From an uncultured Trueperaceae bacterium (GTDB taxonomy: Bacteria; Deinococcota; Deinococci; Deinococcales; Trueperaceae), in NCBI GenBank assembly GCA_937907415.1, contig CALCHY010000229.1, forward strand, positions 1 through 60,010: 60,010 nucleotides of DNA. Reading direction: 5' to 3'. Below, piece after piece: positions 9,190 through 17,308 of the stretch (within the stretch, counting starts at the first letter, position 1; each line of letters begins with the position of its first letter). The position numbers were made by a program, and so were the translations under genes. The notes below the pieces were generated by a model that was given only the letters and a program-made list of their open reading frames with translations, searched no databases and was not told the origin of the DNA.

Positions 9190-9218
9190 ACTCTAGGTCA
9201 TCCGTGTTCAGTTTTCAA
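9190..9218 (-). promoter_or_regulatory. Putative sigma70-type promoter of the cas operon
   Basis: On the minus strand, TTGAAA (9213-9218) and TAGAGT (9190-9195) are separated by exactly 17 bases. Transcription would start near 9182, giving a ~185-base leader before csb1. Confidence 0.55.
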
Positions 9219-9693
9219 GCGGATCCATACACCCTGCTCCAGCTTCTCGCCACCTCGTCGCGATAGAATCTGACTCGCCATGTGCCCATCGCTCCTTTCA
9301 TTGAGGGTTCATCGGGTCACTCTTGAGTCGACATGGTGCAAAGATGCCACTGGACGCCAGCGGCCCTTCGTTAACCGGTCAGCCCAGCGCTAGTCTGGGC
9401 TGACCCCACCTTCGTTAGCGGCCCCGACCCGTTCCCTTTGCGTTGAAACTAGCCTAGCCGAGCGACAGATAATGACGCCGAGGAATCCCTCTCAGCAACC
9501 GCTGCCGGTCGCTAGACGTGCATGCACCAGCCCGAACACCCACGACTTGCCCATCTCACCTCAACTCCCGTGAGCCTGCGGCAACCGCGCGCGTTGCACC
9601 TCGTCGTCGCGTAGGCATTCAATGAGGACGGCGCGGATTTGCTGTGCCCACCATGTAGAAACGGCGCGCTATAACCAACGCAGCATGGCGCCG
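9219..9693. other. Intergenic stretch without a recognised gene
   Basis: No convincing reading frame is present. The only clear structure is a perfect 10-bp stem (GGTCAGCCCA 9377-9386, TGGGCTGACC 9396-9405, loop 9) flanked by two copies of CCTTCGTTA (9365 and 9409). It could be a bidirectional terminator for neither obvious gene or the remains of a small element. The histidine kinase downstream runs toward this region and ends at 9694. Confidence 0.4.
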
Positions 9694-10905
9694 TTACAAC
9701 CGCACCGTGAACACCGCACCGCCCGCGCTGGCGTTCGCAGCCGTCACACTGCCCCCGTGCAACTCGACGATAGCGCCGACGATGGCGAGGCCGAGCCCGC
9801 TGCCGCCGCCGTCGCGGCTGCGGGCTGGGTCGGCCCTTGCGAAGCGCTTGAAGATGGTCGTCTCGGAACCAACGGGCACGCCGGGGCCTTCATCGCTGAC
9901 GGAGAAGCTTGGGCCGCTGGCGTCTTGGTGCACGTCGATCGTCACGCGGCCGCCTGGTGGGGAGTAGCGGATGGCGTTGTCTAGCAGGTTTAGCATCACT
10001 TGACGAAGGCGGTCGCGGTCAGCGTTAACCGTGACGGGACCAGCGCCTTGCGCCGCCAGCGTTACAGCTTTTGGGTTCGCCTGCACCTGGGCGCTTGCGG
10101 TCACGGCGCGGGCTAGCTCGACGAGGTCAAAGTTGCTGCGCTGCAGTGACAGCTTGCCGGCATCTGCTAGCGACAGCACGCGCAGGTCTTCAACCAACCT
10201 GCTCAAGGCGAGAACTTGGGCGTGGAGGTCGCGAACCTCGTCTAGCGAAAGGTCGGCGACGCCGTCCTCCATGGCCTCGAGGCGGCCCCGCATGATGGTC
10301 AGCGGGGTGCGCAGTTCATGCGCCACGTCCGCCACCATGGCCTGGCGGTCGGCCTCCAGGCGCTCAAGGCTGTCGGCCATGACATTGAAGCTGTGCGCCA
10401 ACCGCGTTGTCTCGCTGACATTCGGCCCAACTGCGGCGGGGGCAGGGAGGCGCACCGTCAAGTCGCCGGCCGCCACCCGGCCCGCCGCTCGCGTCACCGC
10501 CTCTACCGGCCGAGCGATGACGCGCGCTAACGCGAGGGCCAACGCCACCGCTGCTAGCAGTGCGATGACGCTGGAGCCGACCAAGGAGGCAGTTCGCTGC
10601 TCGAGGGAGTCGCGCACCGCGGCCAAGAGGGTCGCGCGCGAGACCTCCTCACCGCTTTGAAGCCCTTGGATCCGAGCGCCGAGGCGTGGTGTTACGACCG
10701 CCGTCCAGCCCTCACCGGGAACTACTCGGCCGTTCCGCAGAAAACGCCTGGCCACGTCGCCCGGCGCCAGTCGCGCGCGCTCGCCGAGCGGCAGGGTGGT
10801 GTTCTCTCGCGCAATGGAGCGCGCCTGCGTTACGGCTATCAGGAGGATGGTCAGTAGGGTCAAGCTGACGAACGCGAGCAGCAGCTTGGCGCTCAAGCGG
10901 CTCAT
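9694..10905 (-). CDS. Sensor histidine kinase (HAMP, HisKA, HATPase)
   Basis: 403 residues. Transmembrane segment 1 at about 8-25, a short extracytoplasmic loop (26-108), transmembrane 2 at 109-130, HAMP to about 185, H-box DVAHELRTPLT with phospho-acceptor His196, N-box LLDNAIRYSPPGG, and G boxes DEGPGVPVG and GGSGLGLAIV. It phosphorylates the OmpR-type regulator encoded just upstream; the start ATG overlaps that gene's stop (ATGA). The ~80-residue sensor loop has no recognisable domain. BaeS/CpxA-like architecture, signal unknown. Confidence 0.93.
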   Translation of the reverse strand: MSRLSAKLLLAFVSLTLLTILLIAVTQARSIARENTTLPLGERARLAPGDVARRFLRNGRVVPGEGWTAVVTPRLGARIQGLQSGEEVSRATLLAAVRDSLEQRTASLVGSSVIALLAAVALALALARVIARPVEAVTRAAGRVAAGDLTVRLPAPAAVGPNVSETTRLAHSFNVMADSLERLEADRQAMVADVAHELRTPLTIMRGRLEAMEDGVADLSLDEVRDLHAQVLALSRLVEDLRVLSLADAGKLSLQRSNFDLVELARAVTASAQVQANPKAVTLAAQGAGPVTVNADRDRLRQVMLNLLDNAIRYSPPGGRVTIDVHQDASGPSFSVSDEGPGVPVGSETTIFKRFARADPARSRDGGGSGLGLAIVGAIVELHGGSVTAANASAGGAVFTVRL

Positions 10906-11579
10906 GGTCGCTCCACCAGCCGGAACCCTACGCCGCGCACGGTGCCAAGGAGCTCGCTGCCGCCAGCGCCAGCTAGTTTGCGCCGCAAGTTCTTGACGTG
11001 CGAGTCGAGGGTGCGCTCGAGGATGTCACTGTCTGGCAAGGCCTTCTCGATAAGCTCGGCACGGCTGAAGACGCGGCCGGGCGCCGCGGCGAGCGTGGCT
11101 AGTAGGCGGAACTCCGTGGTCGTCAACTGCAGCTCCTCGCCGGCAAGGCTAGCGCTAACGGCATCCAGGTCAACCACTAGCCGCCCCACCGTCAGCGGCC
11201 GAGTGCCACGGTCAGGCGTTGGCAGCGTGCGCCTTAGCACGGCCTTGACCCGCGCCATCACCTCGCGGAACGAGAACGGCTTGACGACGTAATCGTCTGC
11301 GCCGAGGCCAAGCCCGACGAGCCGATCTACCTCCTCGCTGCGGGCGGTAAGCATGATCACGGGCACGTCGCTCTCGCGGCGGATGGTCTTGAGCACCTCG
11401 AAGCCGTCCAACTCTGGCAGCAAGACGTCTAGGAGCACCAGGTCAGGCCGCGCCGCGCGGAACAGGGTGAGCGCCTGCCTTCCCGTGGCCGCAACTTCGG
11501 TTGCGTACCCGTCGCGCCGCAAGTAGGCGTCGAGCGTGCGCGAGATCCCGGCCTCGTCCTCAACCACCAACACTTTCAT
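10902..11579 (-). CDS. OmpR-family response regulator
   Basis: 225 residues. Receiver domain 1-115 with acidic pocket EDE (7-9), phospho-acceptor Asp51 and Lys100 in VVKP; C-terminal winged helix from about 130 with TTTEFRLLATLAAAPGRVFSR and the SHVKNLRRKL recognition helix. It is cotranscribed with the histidine kinase (4-base overlap). It is divergent from a small secreted protein at 11742, whose promoter it may control, by analogy with cpxR-cpxP; that link is inference. Confidence 0.93.
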   Translation of the reverse strand: MKVLVVEDEAGISRTLDAYLRRDGYATEVAATGRQALTLFRAARPDLVLLDVLLPELDGFEVLKTIRRESDVPVIMLTARSEEVDRLVGLGLGADDYVVKPFSFREVMARVKAVLRRTLPTPDRGTRPLTVGRLVVDLDAVSASLAGEELQLTTTEFRLLATLAAAPGRVFSRAELIEKALPDSDILERTLDSHVKNLRRKLAGAGGSELLGTVRGVGFRLVERP

Positions 11580-11741
11580 GTCTCCTCCGTACTCACGCCC
11601 GTGATCGATGCTAACGGCCGATCGTGCAGAACTCGTGCACGGCGCCTACCCCGGCTGGCCGCATCTCCCAACAACCTCCACACACGTGGCGAATGCTTAA
11701 CCGAACGACGCACCAACGTCGTTCGTGGAGGTGAAAGCCGA

Positions 11742-12317
11742 ATGTTCAGACGCACACTCATTGTTGGCAGTCTAGTGGCGCTCATGGCCGGACCGGTCGC
11801 CATGGCCCAGCAGGCAACAACCGCGCCCGCCAGCCAGGCCAACGCCTTGGCGGAGACATTGCGCGACTTACGCCAAAGCGCGGCCAGGCTCACGCTATTG
11901 AACGCACTCCCGGAGGAGGCGCGAGCTGAGGCGACGGCGCTCCTCGACCGCATGGAGGCATTGCGGACTTCGCAGCAGGAACTAGAAGTCGCCAGGCTGC
12001 AGGCCTACGTTGCTGCGCTCGAAGCGGGTGAGTCCCCAACCGTTGCGCGCGAGCTAGCAGCGGGCGAGGTGGCAACCCAATCGGCCGACGTCACCCGCAC
12101 GCAAGAGCAACTGACGGCCGATCTTGAAGCCTTCGTAACGGCTCACCCCGAAGTTCGCGGCTCGTTCCTACAGTCAAGCGCCTTCGGCCGCGGCCTGCGC
12201 GCTGGTGCTAGCGGCATGCAACTTCACGGCATGTTCCCAGGTGGTGCCCCTGGCGGCCGCGGTTGGGAAGGCATGCAGCCGTTTAGGCCAGGCGGTCAGA
12301 ACCATCGCATGCGCTGA
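11742..12317 (+). CDS. Small secreted alpha-helical protein, divergent from two-component system
   Basis: 191 residues. Signal peptide MFRRTLIVGSLVALMAGPVAMA with cleavage before QQA. The mature part to about residue 145 is Ala/Glu/Arg-rich and predicted helical (coiled-coil-like), the tail is Gly/Met/His-rich. Length and helical nature recall Spy/CpxP-type periplasmic proteins, but no LTxxQ motif is visible, so it is not assigned to that family. ATG chosen for the signal peptide and the GGAGGTGA site upstream. A strong hairpin follows at 12363. Confidence 0.8.
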   Translation: MFRRTLIVGSLVALMAGPVAMAQQATTAPASQANALAETLRDLRQSAARLTLLNALPEEARAEATALLDRMEALRTSQQELEVARLQAYVAALEAGESPTVARELAAGEVATQSADVTRTQEQLTADLEAFVTAHPEVRGSFLQSSAFGRGLRAGASGMQLHGMFPGGAPGGRGWEGMQPFRPGGQNHRMR

Positions 12318-12362
12318 CGGCGTTGACTGCTTGCCGCACCGATCGCTAACTAGCTGAACTGA

Positions 12363-12400
12363 GATGATGGCCCGCCCCCACCAGCGCGCGGGCCATCATC
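12363..12400 (+). terminator. Hairpin terminator after the small secreted protein gene
   Basis: Perfect 13-bp stem GATGATGGCCCGC (12363-12375) and GCGGGCCATCATC (12388-12400), loop of 12, 45 bases after the stop codon. Only a short T run follows, so termination strength is uncertain. Confidence 0.6.
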
Positions 12401-12474
12401 ATTACGACGAGCCAACCAGCTGCCGCCCTCCACCCCCGTTACGACGCCAGAAACCCCCACCCGCCTGCAACCCC

Positions 12475-12503
12475 TTGACGAATACCGCATACAGGCGTAT
12501 GTT
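12475..12503 (+). promoter_or_regulatory. Strong-looking promoter with internal dyad, no gene behind it
   Basis: TTGACG (12475-12480), 17-base spacer, TATGTT (12498-12503). The spacer holds an imperfect palindrome ATACcGC...GCGTAT that overlaps the -10 hexamer and looks like an operator. The only thing downstream on this strand is a terminator 12 bases later. Confidence 0.45.
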
Positions 12504-12514
12504 GAAGATATCGA

Positions 12515-12536
12515 ACGCGCGAGAGCGCGTTTTTTT
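12515..12536 (+). terminator. Intrinsic terminator, GCGCG stem plus T7
   Basis: Stem ACGCGC/GCGCGT with GAGA tetraloop followed by seven T (12530-12536), a textbook rho-independent terminator on the plus strand. On the minus strand the stem would follow the NamZ gene by about 80 bases, without a T run on its far side. Confidence 0.75.
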
Positions 12537-12617
12537 GTTGCCTCCAACTAGCGCGCTTTGGGCTTGCGGTCGCCAGCCGCGGCAACCTGAAGCTGCGCCA
12601 GGAACACGGCTCAGCGC

Positions 12618-13805
12618 CTAGCCCTTCTCCTTGAACTCCTCGAACTCGCGCTGCCAAGTTAATGCCACCTTCGCCCAGTCCGAGCTCGCCGCCTCGAGGG
12701 GCCTGGCGCCATCGACCACCGCCCGCACGCTCCCGTCGCCTGCCAGCCAATCGATCAGGTAGCCGGTCACGGGTTCGTGCCAAGGCTCGCCAGCGCCAGG
12801 GAGCTTGCTCCAGGGTTTGTCAGCTGCTCGCACCCACATGAACTCGCTAGGGTGCTGCGCGCGTATGTGGCCCAACACCGTGATCACCGCTTCAAGTGGC
12901 CTCAGCAGCGCCCGAGCTGTTACGTGCAGCTGCACGCCATGGCAGAGCTTGCCGGCGTGGGTATCGCTGCGCGGCACGTAGGAAACGGGGCGAAACAGCA
13001 GACCGGGAAGCCCGAGCTCGTTAAGCTCCCCAGCCAACGCGTAGCCGTCCAGCCACGGGGCGCCCAGGAGTTGGAACGGCAGCGTCGTGCCGCGCCCCTC
13101 GTTCAGGTTCGTGCCCTCGAGCAACACCAGGCCGGGGTACAGCGCCACGGCGTTGGCACTTGGCAGGCCTGGCGATGGCGGGACGAACACGCCGTTCGCC
13201 ACACCTGCTGGACCCGCGCCAGCCGCTGCCGGAGCGACCACCAGGTCGACAGCAACGCCGCGCACGCCCCAAGCCACGACCTCCCCCAAGGTACGGCCGT
13301 GCTGGAACGGAACATCGAGGTACCCGAGGAACGAGCGGCGATCTGGGTCTAAGGCCGGACCATCGACGCGCGGCCCCAGCATGCTCGGTCTGTCACAGAG
13401 CACCACGCGCGTGCCCGCCCCGGCAGCGGCCTCGCACAGCAGAACGGCCGTGGTGGCGTAGGTGTAGCAGCGCACTCCCACCTCTCGAACATCGATGATC
13501 ACGGCGTCGAGGTCCGCGAGGATGGCGGGCGCGGGTCTACGGCGCGGCCCGTACAAGCTGTGCAGGGCCAGTCCCGTGCGCGGGTCGCGCCTGTCACCGA
13601 TCGGGGTGGCGTCGTCCTCGTAGCCGCTCCAACCATGCTCGGGCGTGAGGAGGGCCACGAGGTCGATGCCTGGGTGGTTCCGCATCGCTTCGAGGGTCGG
13701 GCGTCCGTCCGACGCTAGTGACGCCTGGTTGGCGAGCAACGCCACTCTTCGGCCCTCGAGGTAACGCTCGGGAGTTTGCAGCAGCGAGTCGATCCCGAGC
13801 TGCAT
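12618..13805 (-). CDS. namZ: Exo-beta-N-acetylmuramidase, NamZ/DUF1343 family
   Basis: 395 residues, usual length. Family motifs: VALLANQASL (21-30), LLTPEHGWSG (52-61) carrying the conserved Glu-His, TGLALHSLYGP (78-87), IIDVREVGVRCYTY (103-116). NamZ enzymes release MurNAc from the non-reducing end of peptidoglycan fragments. No signal peptide is present, so the enzyme should be cytoplasmic, unlike many secreted homologues. Its start overlaps the stop of the upstream permease gene (TGATG), making it the last gene of a sugar ABC transporter operon. This suggests that a MurNAc-containing disaccharide is imported and then cleaved; substrate is inference. Confidence 0.88.
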   Translation of the reverse strand: MQLGIDSLLQTPERYLEGRRVALLANQASLASDGRPTLEAMRNHPGIDLVALLTPEHGWSGYEDDATPIGDRRDPRTGLALHSLYGPRRRPAPAILADLDAVIIDVREVGVRCYTYATTAVLLCEAAAGAGTRVVLCDRPSMLGPRVDGPALDPDRRSFLGYLDVPFQHGRTLGEVVAWGVRGVAVDLVVAPAAAGAGPAGVANGVFVPPSPGLPSANAVALYPGLVLLEGTNLNEGRGTTLPFQLLGAPWLDGYALAGELNELGLPGLLFRPVSYVPRSDTHAGKLCHGVQLHVTARALLRPLEAVITVLGHIRAQHPSEFMWVRAADKPWSKLPGAGEPWHEPVTGYLIDWLAGDGSVRAVVDGARPLEAASSDWAKVALTWQREFEEFKEKG

Positions 13806-14632
13806 CAGCCTTTCACCGCCCCCGCCGTCAACCCCTCGATGAACTGTCTAGACATGACCAGGTAGACCACCAGCAGCGGCAGGCTGGCCAGCACCATCCC
13901 GCTGAAGACGAGGCTCCAGTCGATGAGGTGTTGACCGAAGAAGATCTGCATGCCGAGCGGGATGGTCTTCCAGGTGTTGGAGGTGAGGAACAGGAGGGGG
14001 AAGAAGAAGTCGTTCCACCATGGCACCACGTTGATGATGATCACCGTCGCTAGACCGGGTTTCACGAGCGGCAGCATGACGCGGTAGAAGGTCTGCCACT
14101 CCGTGCAGCCGTCGATGCGCGCCGCGTCCTCCAGTTCACGGGGTAGGTTGCGGAAGAACACGGAGAGCAAGAACACCGCCATCGGCGTGCCAGACGCCGC
14201 GTAGGTGAGGATGAGCGCGAACGGCGTGTCGATGAGCCCAAGGTCGCGCATGAGCAAGTAGAGCGGCAAGATGCCGAGCCGGATGGGGATCATGATGCCA
14301 GCGAGGAAGAAGAGGAAGAGCGCCCCTCGCAACCTGAAAGAGTAGCGGGCGAGGGCGTACGCGGCGGGGGCCGCCGTAGCAACCAACAGGAGCGCCGACG
14401 CGCTCGTGATCAGCAAGCTGTTGCGCAAGTAGTTGCCGAAGTTAGCGCGCTCCCACACGGTGCGGAACCCCTTGAAGGTGAGTTCGGCAGGCAAGCCGAA
14501 GGGGTTCTTGAAGATCTCCGGGGTCGTCTTGAAGGCCGTTAGCACCATGAGCGCCACTGGGTAGAGGAACACCACCGCGATCACGGCGAGGAACAGGTAG
14601 ATGAAGGTGGCGGAAACGCGTCGGCTGCGCAC
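13805..14632 (-). CDS. Sugar ABC transporter permease, MalG family
   Basis: 275 residues with six predicted membrane segments and the EAA-type cytoplasmic loop ELEDAARIDGCTEWQTFYRVMLPLVKPG (about 175-202). It forms the inner-membrane channel with the MalF-like partner encoded immediately upstream (1-base gap). Carbohydrate uptake transporter-1 family. The ATPase is not encoded here; such systems often share an MsmK-type ATPase encoded elsewhere. Confidence 0.93.
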   Translation of the reverse strand: MRSRRVSATFIYLFLAVIAVVFLYPVALMVLTAFKTTPEIFKNPFGLPAELTFKGFRTVWERANFGNYLRNSLLITSASALLLVATAAPAAYALARYSFRLRGALFLFFLAGIMIPIRLGILPLYLLMRDLGLIDTPFALILTYAASGTPMAVFLLSVFFRNLPRELEDAARIDGCTEWQTFYRVMLPLVKPGLATVIIINVVPWWNDFFFPLLFLTSNTWKTIPLGMQIFFGQHLIDWSLVFSGMVLASLPLLVVYLVMSRQFIEGLTAGAVKG

Positions 14633-14633
14633 T

Positions 14634-15569
14634 TCAGTTCTCCGCCTGCCTGGCGGTCATGAAGCGCACGCCGAACGCCGAGACGACGCCGATGATGATG
14701 AGCATGAGCACCCCGATGGCCGCCGCCAGCCCGATCTGCCCCGGCTCGCCGCCCGTAGTGGGGTCACCGAACGCCGTACGGTAGAAGAAGGTGGCGAGGA
14801 GGTCGGTGGCGTAGGCGGGCGCTCCGGACGCGCCCTGCATGACGAACACGAGCTCGAACGCGTTGAAGTTCCAGATGAACGTCAAGATAGTGACCATCGC
14901 TAGCGTGGGCATGAGGAGCGGCAGCGTAATGTAGCGGAAGCTCTGCCAGGGGCTGGAGCCGTCCACGAGCGCGGCCTCGTGGTACTCGCGCGGGATGGCC
15001 TGCACGGCCGCCAAGTAAACGAGGATCGGGAACCCTAGCCACGCCCACGAGTTGACCAGCACCACCGCCGTGAGAGCGGTGTTGCTCTGCCCTAGCCACG
15101 GTTGCACTGCAGCGGGTAGGCCTAACCGCCTGAGGCCTTGCGCGAGGGCGCCCCAGGTGGGGTTGAGGAGCATGCGCCACAAGAAGCCGACGACGACGAG
15201 CGAGAGCGTGTGGGGGAGGAAATAAGCGGCTTGAAAGAACGCGAAGGCGCGCCATTTTCGCGCGAGCAGCACGGCTACGAACAGGCCAAGGGTCGTCTGA
15301 ACTGCGAACGTGATCACGAAGAAATAGGCGTTGTGCGTGAGGGCAGACCAGAAGCGCTCGTTGTACGGCCAGCGGGTGAGGACGCTTACGAAGTTCTTCA
15401 GGCCGATGAAACCGCGGCGCACGAGGCCGTCCCACTCGAAGAAGCTGTAACTCAGCGAAGACAACAGCGGGTAAGCCATGAACATGCCGTAAAGCAGCGC
15501 TGCGGGCGCGAGGAACAGCACCAGGTGGCCGTTCCTCCCCCACCAGCTACGCCTCCGACGCATGCGCAC
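14634..15569 (-). CDS. Sugar ABC transporter permease, MalF family
   Basis: 311 residues, N-terminal basic MRMRRRRSWW then a first membrane segment, six segments in total, EAA loop EYHEAALVDGSSPWQSFRYITLPLLMPT near 205-232. Pairs with the following MalG-like permease. Separated from the binding-protein gene by an 84-base gap holding a strong hairpin. Confidence 0.92.
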   Translation of the reverse strand: MRMRRRRSWWGRNGHLVLFLAPAALLYGMFMAYPLLSSLSYSFFEWDGLVRRGFIGLKNFVSVLTRWPYNERFWSALTHNAYFFVITFAVQTTLGLFVAVLLARKWRAFAFFQAAYFLPHTLSLVVVGFLWRMLLNPTWGALAQGLRRLGLPAAVQPWLGQSNTALTAVVLVNSWAWLGFPILVYLAAVQAIPREYHEAALVDGSSPWQSFRYITLPLLMPTLAMVTILTFIWNFNAFELVFVMQGASGAPAYATDLLATFFYRTAFGDPTTGGEPGQIGLAAAIGVLMLIIIGVVSAFGVRFMTARQAEN

Positions 15570-15596
15570 CTCCCGTGTGGCACTGGCTCAATGGCG

Positions 15597-15632
15597 GTTG
15601 GGGCGCCGCCCCTAGTAGCGCGGCGCCCCAAC
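15597..15632 (-). promoter_or_regulatory. Intra-operon hairpin between binding protein and permease genes
   Basis: Perfect 13-bp stem GTTGGGGCGCCGC (15597-15609) and GCGGCGCCCCAAC (15620-15632), loop of 10, no T run. Such stems after binding-protein genes act as mRNA stabilisers or partial terminators, giving more binding protein than permease. Confidence 0.6.
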
Positions 15633-15653
15633 TCGGCTAACTAACGGACTGCG

Positions 15654-16892
15654 TTACTGAAACGGTACGAACCATTCGGCCACGCCGCGCTGGATATTGG
15701 CGGCTACGTCGGCCACGGTGCGGTCTCCTGCCATGGCGGCCTGCATCTCGTTCTGTAGGAGAGTCGACCCGCTCGGTTGACCGAAGCGGAAGGCCGTGAG
15801 CATGAGGTACGGAGTGCCTTCGGCGTTCATGAGGTCGACCATCTCAGCCAGCGGCTTGCTGGTCGGGAGCGTGCCTGGCACGGCCGAGATCTGCTGCAGG
15901 GTGTCCGTGAACATCTGGCCGAACTCCTGGCTGGCGAGGAACTCGATGAAGCGCAAGGCCTCCGCCTGGTGCGGACTGGCTGCGTTGATGCCGTACGAGC
16001 CGTCGACGTAGTAGCTGATGCAGCTTGGCGTGGCGGCATCGTCGGCTGGAACGGCGAACGAGCCGATCTTGAGGTCGGGGTTGAGGCTCGCCATGTTGCC
16101 GAGCTCGTAGCTACCGCCGATGAGCATGCCGGCCTGCTCGAACGCGAACAGGGTCTGCATATCGGTGTAGGCCACGCCCATGAAGTTGTCGGCCATGTAC
16201 GGGCGCAAGTCGAGCATGCGCTGCAGCCCCGCCTCGAAGCGCGGGTCGAGGAAGTTCGTTCCGCCAGCCGTGATCTCTTCGAAGAACGGTGTGCAGCCGT
16301 AGAAGGTGGGGGCAACGGCGCCGAACATCGTCTCTAGTGCCCAGGGGTCCTTGCCGCCGTTCGCTAGCGCGTAGACGCCGGAGGCCTTGAGGGCATCGCC
16401 AACCGCCAGGAACTCGGCCCAGGTGGTCGGCTCGCTGAGGCCCAAGCGCTCGAACATGGCGGTGTTGTAGAGGACCTGCACGGTCTGAAGCGCGAACGGC
16501 ACGCCGTAAACGCCGCCGTCTGCGCGGTTGGTGGCGCCTAGCAAGATGCCCTTGTCGAAGCCTGCGAGGGCCGCGACTTTGCCGTCTAGGCGCGTTAGGA
16601 GACCGGCGCCAGCCAGGGACTCCATGCCTCCGTAGGCGCGCAGGTGCACGATATCGGGGCCACCCCCGGCCTGCAGTGCCGTGGCCATGATGGTGTTGTA
16701 TTCGGTGTTGAGGTAGGGCGTGAACGTGACGTTGATGTCTGGGTTCTCGGCGTGGAACGCGTCGATGAACTTCTCGTAGGCGGCGACGTCCTCGGTGCGC
16801 CATGACCAGAACGTGAGGTTGGTCTGCGCAACGGCGGAGGCCAGGAATAGCGTCGAGAGCAACAGGGCGGCTAGGCGGATGAATCGCGTCAT
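15654..16892 (-). CDS. Sugar ABC transporter solute-binding protein
   Basis: 412 residues. Signal peptide MTRFIRLAALLLSTLFLASA followed by VAQTNLTFWSW, a typical opening of family-1 extracellular binding proteins; GGGPDIVHLRAYGGMESLAGAGLL (about 77-100) is the family hinge signature. It delivers the sugar to the two permeases downstream. Not a lipoprotein. The context with NamZ suggests an aminosugar or muropeptide-derived ligand. Confidence 0.93.
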   Translation of the reverse strand: MTRFIRLAALLLSTLFLASAVAQTNLTFWSWRTEDVAAYEKFIDAFHAENPDINVTFTPYLNTEYNTIMATALQAGGGPDIVHLRAYGGMESLAGAGLLTRLDGKVAALAGFDKGILLGATNRADGGVYGVPFALQTVQVLYNTAMFERLGLSEPTTWAEFLAVGDALKASGVYALANGGKDPWALETMFGAVAPTFYGCTPFFEEITAGGTNFLDPRFEAGLQRMLDLRPYMADNFMGVAYTDMQTLFAFEQAGMLIGGSYELGNMASLNPDLKIGSFAVPADDAATPSCISYYVDGSYGINAASPHQAEALRFIEFLASQEFGQMFTDTLQQISAVPGTLPTSKPLAEMVDLMNAEGTPYLMLTAFRFGQPSGSTLLQNEMQAAMAGDRTVADVAANIQRGVAEWFVPFQ

Positions 16893-16977
16893 GCCATCAC
16901 TCCAAATCGCTGAGCCACGGCGGACGCCAACCCAATGTCGGGAGCCCCTGTAGCTCGATACATGGTCTGCACTAAAA

Positions 16978-17010
16978 GATATACCTTTTCTATACCAGTT
17001 GCGTCAACTG
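16978..17010 (-). promoter_or_regulatory. Putative promoter/operator of the sugar ABC operon
   Basis: On the minus strand TTGACG (17002-17007) and TATATC (16978-16983) with 18-base spacing. A palindrome CAGTTG-CGT-CAACTG (16996-17010) covers the -35 hexamer. Two GGTATA copies lie in the spacer. A repressor bound to the dyad would block RNA polymerase; the ROK protein at 35965 is one candidate regulator, without direct evidence. Confidence 0.5.
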
Positions 17011-17308
17011 GGTCCGTTGGATAGTTCGCGCGCAACTTGGCAGTCGCCGAGGTCGTACAGGGCCCCTAAACCCCGCATGGCGCCGCCGTCTAGCTACGCC
17101 CTACCCCCACGAACTCAGTCATACTCTCGACCTACTCAACCCCTACTGCGCTGCCGCTTGTGTACTTCCGCGCCACCGCGCCCGTACCGCGCACCCAGCC
17201 GCGGCACTATAACGAGGACGTTAACGTCCAAGATTGTGTCGGCGGGCCGCGCCCCTCGAGGAGCCATCCCCCCATCGAGGTTCGCGGTCCGGAGAGGAGT
17301 AGCAGCAC
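17011..17308. other. Divergent intergenic region before the NO reductase operon
   Basis: No gene seen. It carries a plus-strand TATAAC hexamer and a perfect palindrome next to it (listed separately), and GGAGAGG just before the first gene. Confidence 0.4.
17208..17229 (+). promoter_or_regulatory. -10 hexamer and perfect 14-bp palindrome before nor operon
   Basis: TATAAC (17208-17213) is followed by GGACGTTAACGTCC (17216-17229), a perfect palindrome placed over the expected transcription start, 80 bases before the first gene. It is not an FNR/DNR box (TTGATnnnnATCAA), so another NO- or redox-responsive repressor would be involved. Confidence 0.45.

Noticed and set aside
9615..9650. GCATTCAATGAGGACGGC resembles part of the repeat-like unit at 18-53
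   Set aside because: Similarity is limited to about ten bases around TTCAATGA, there is no dyad and no second copy; taken as chance.
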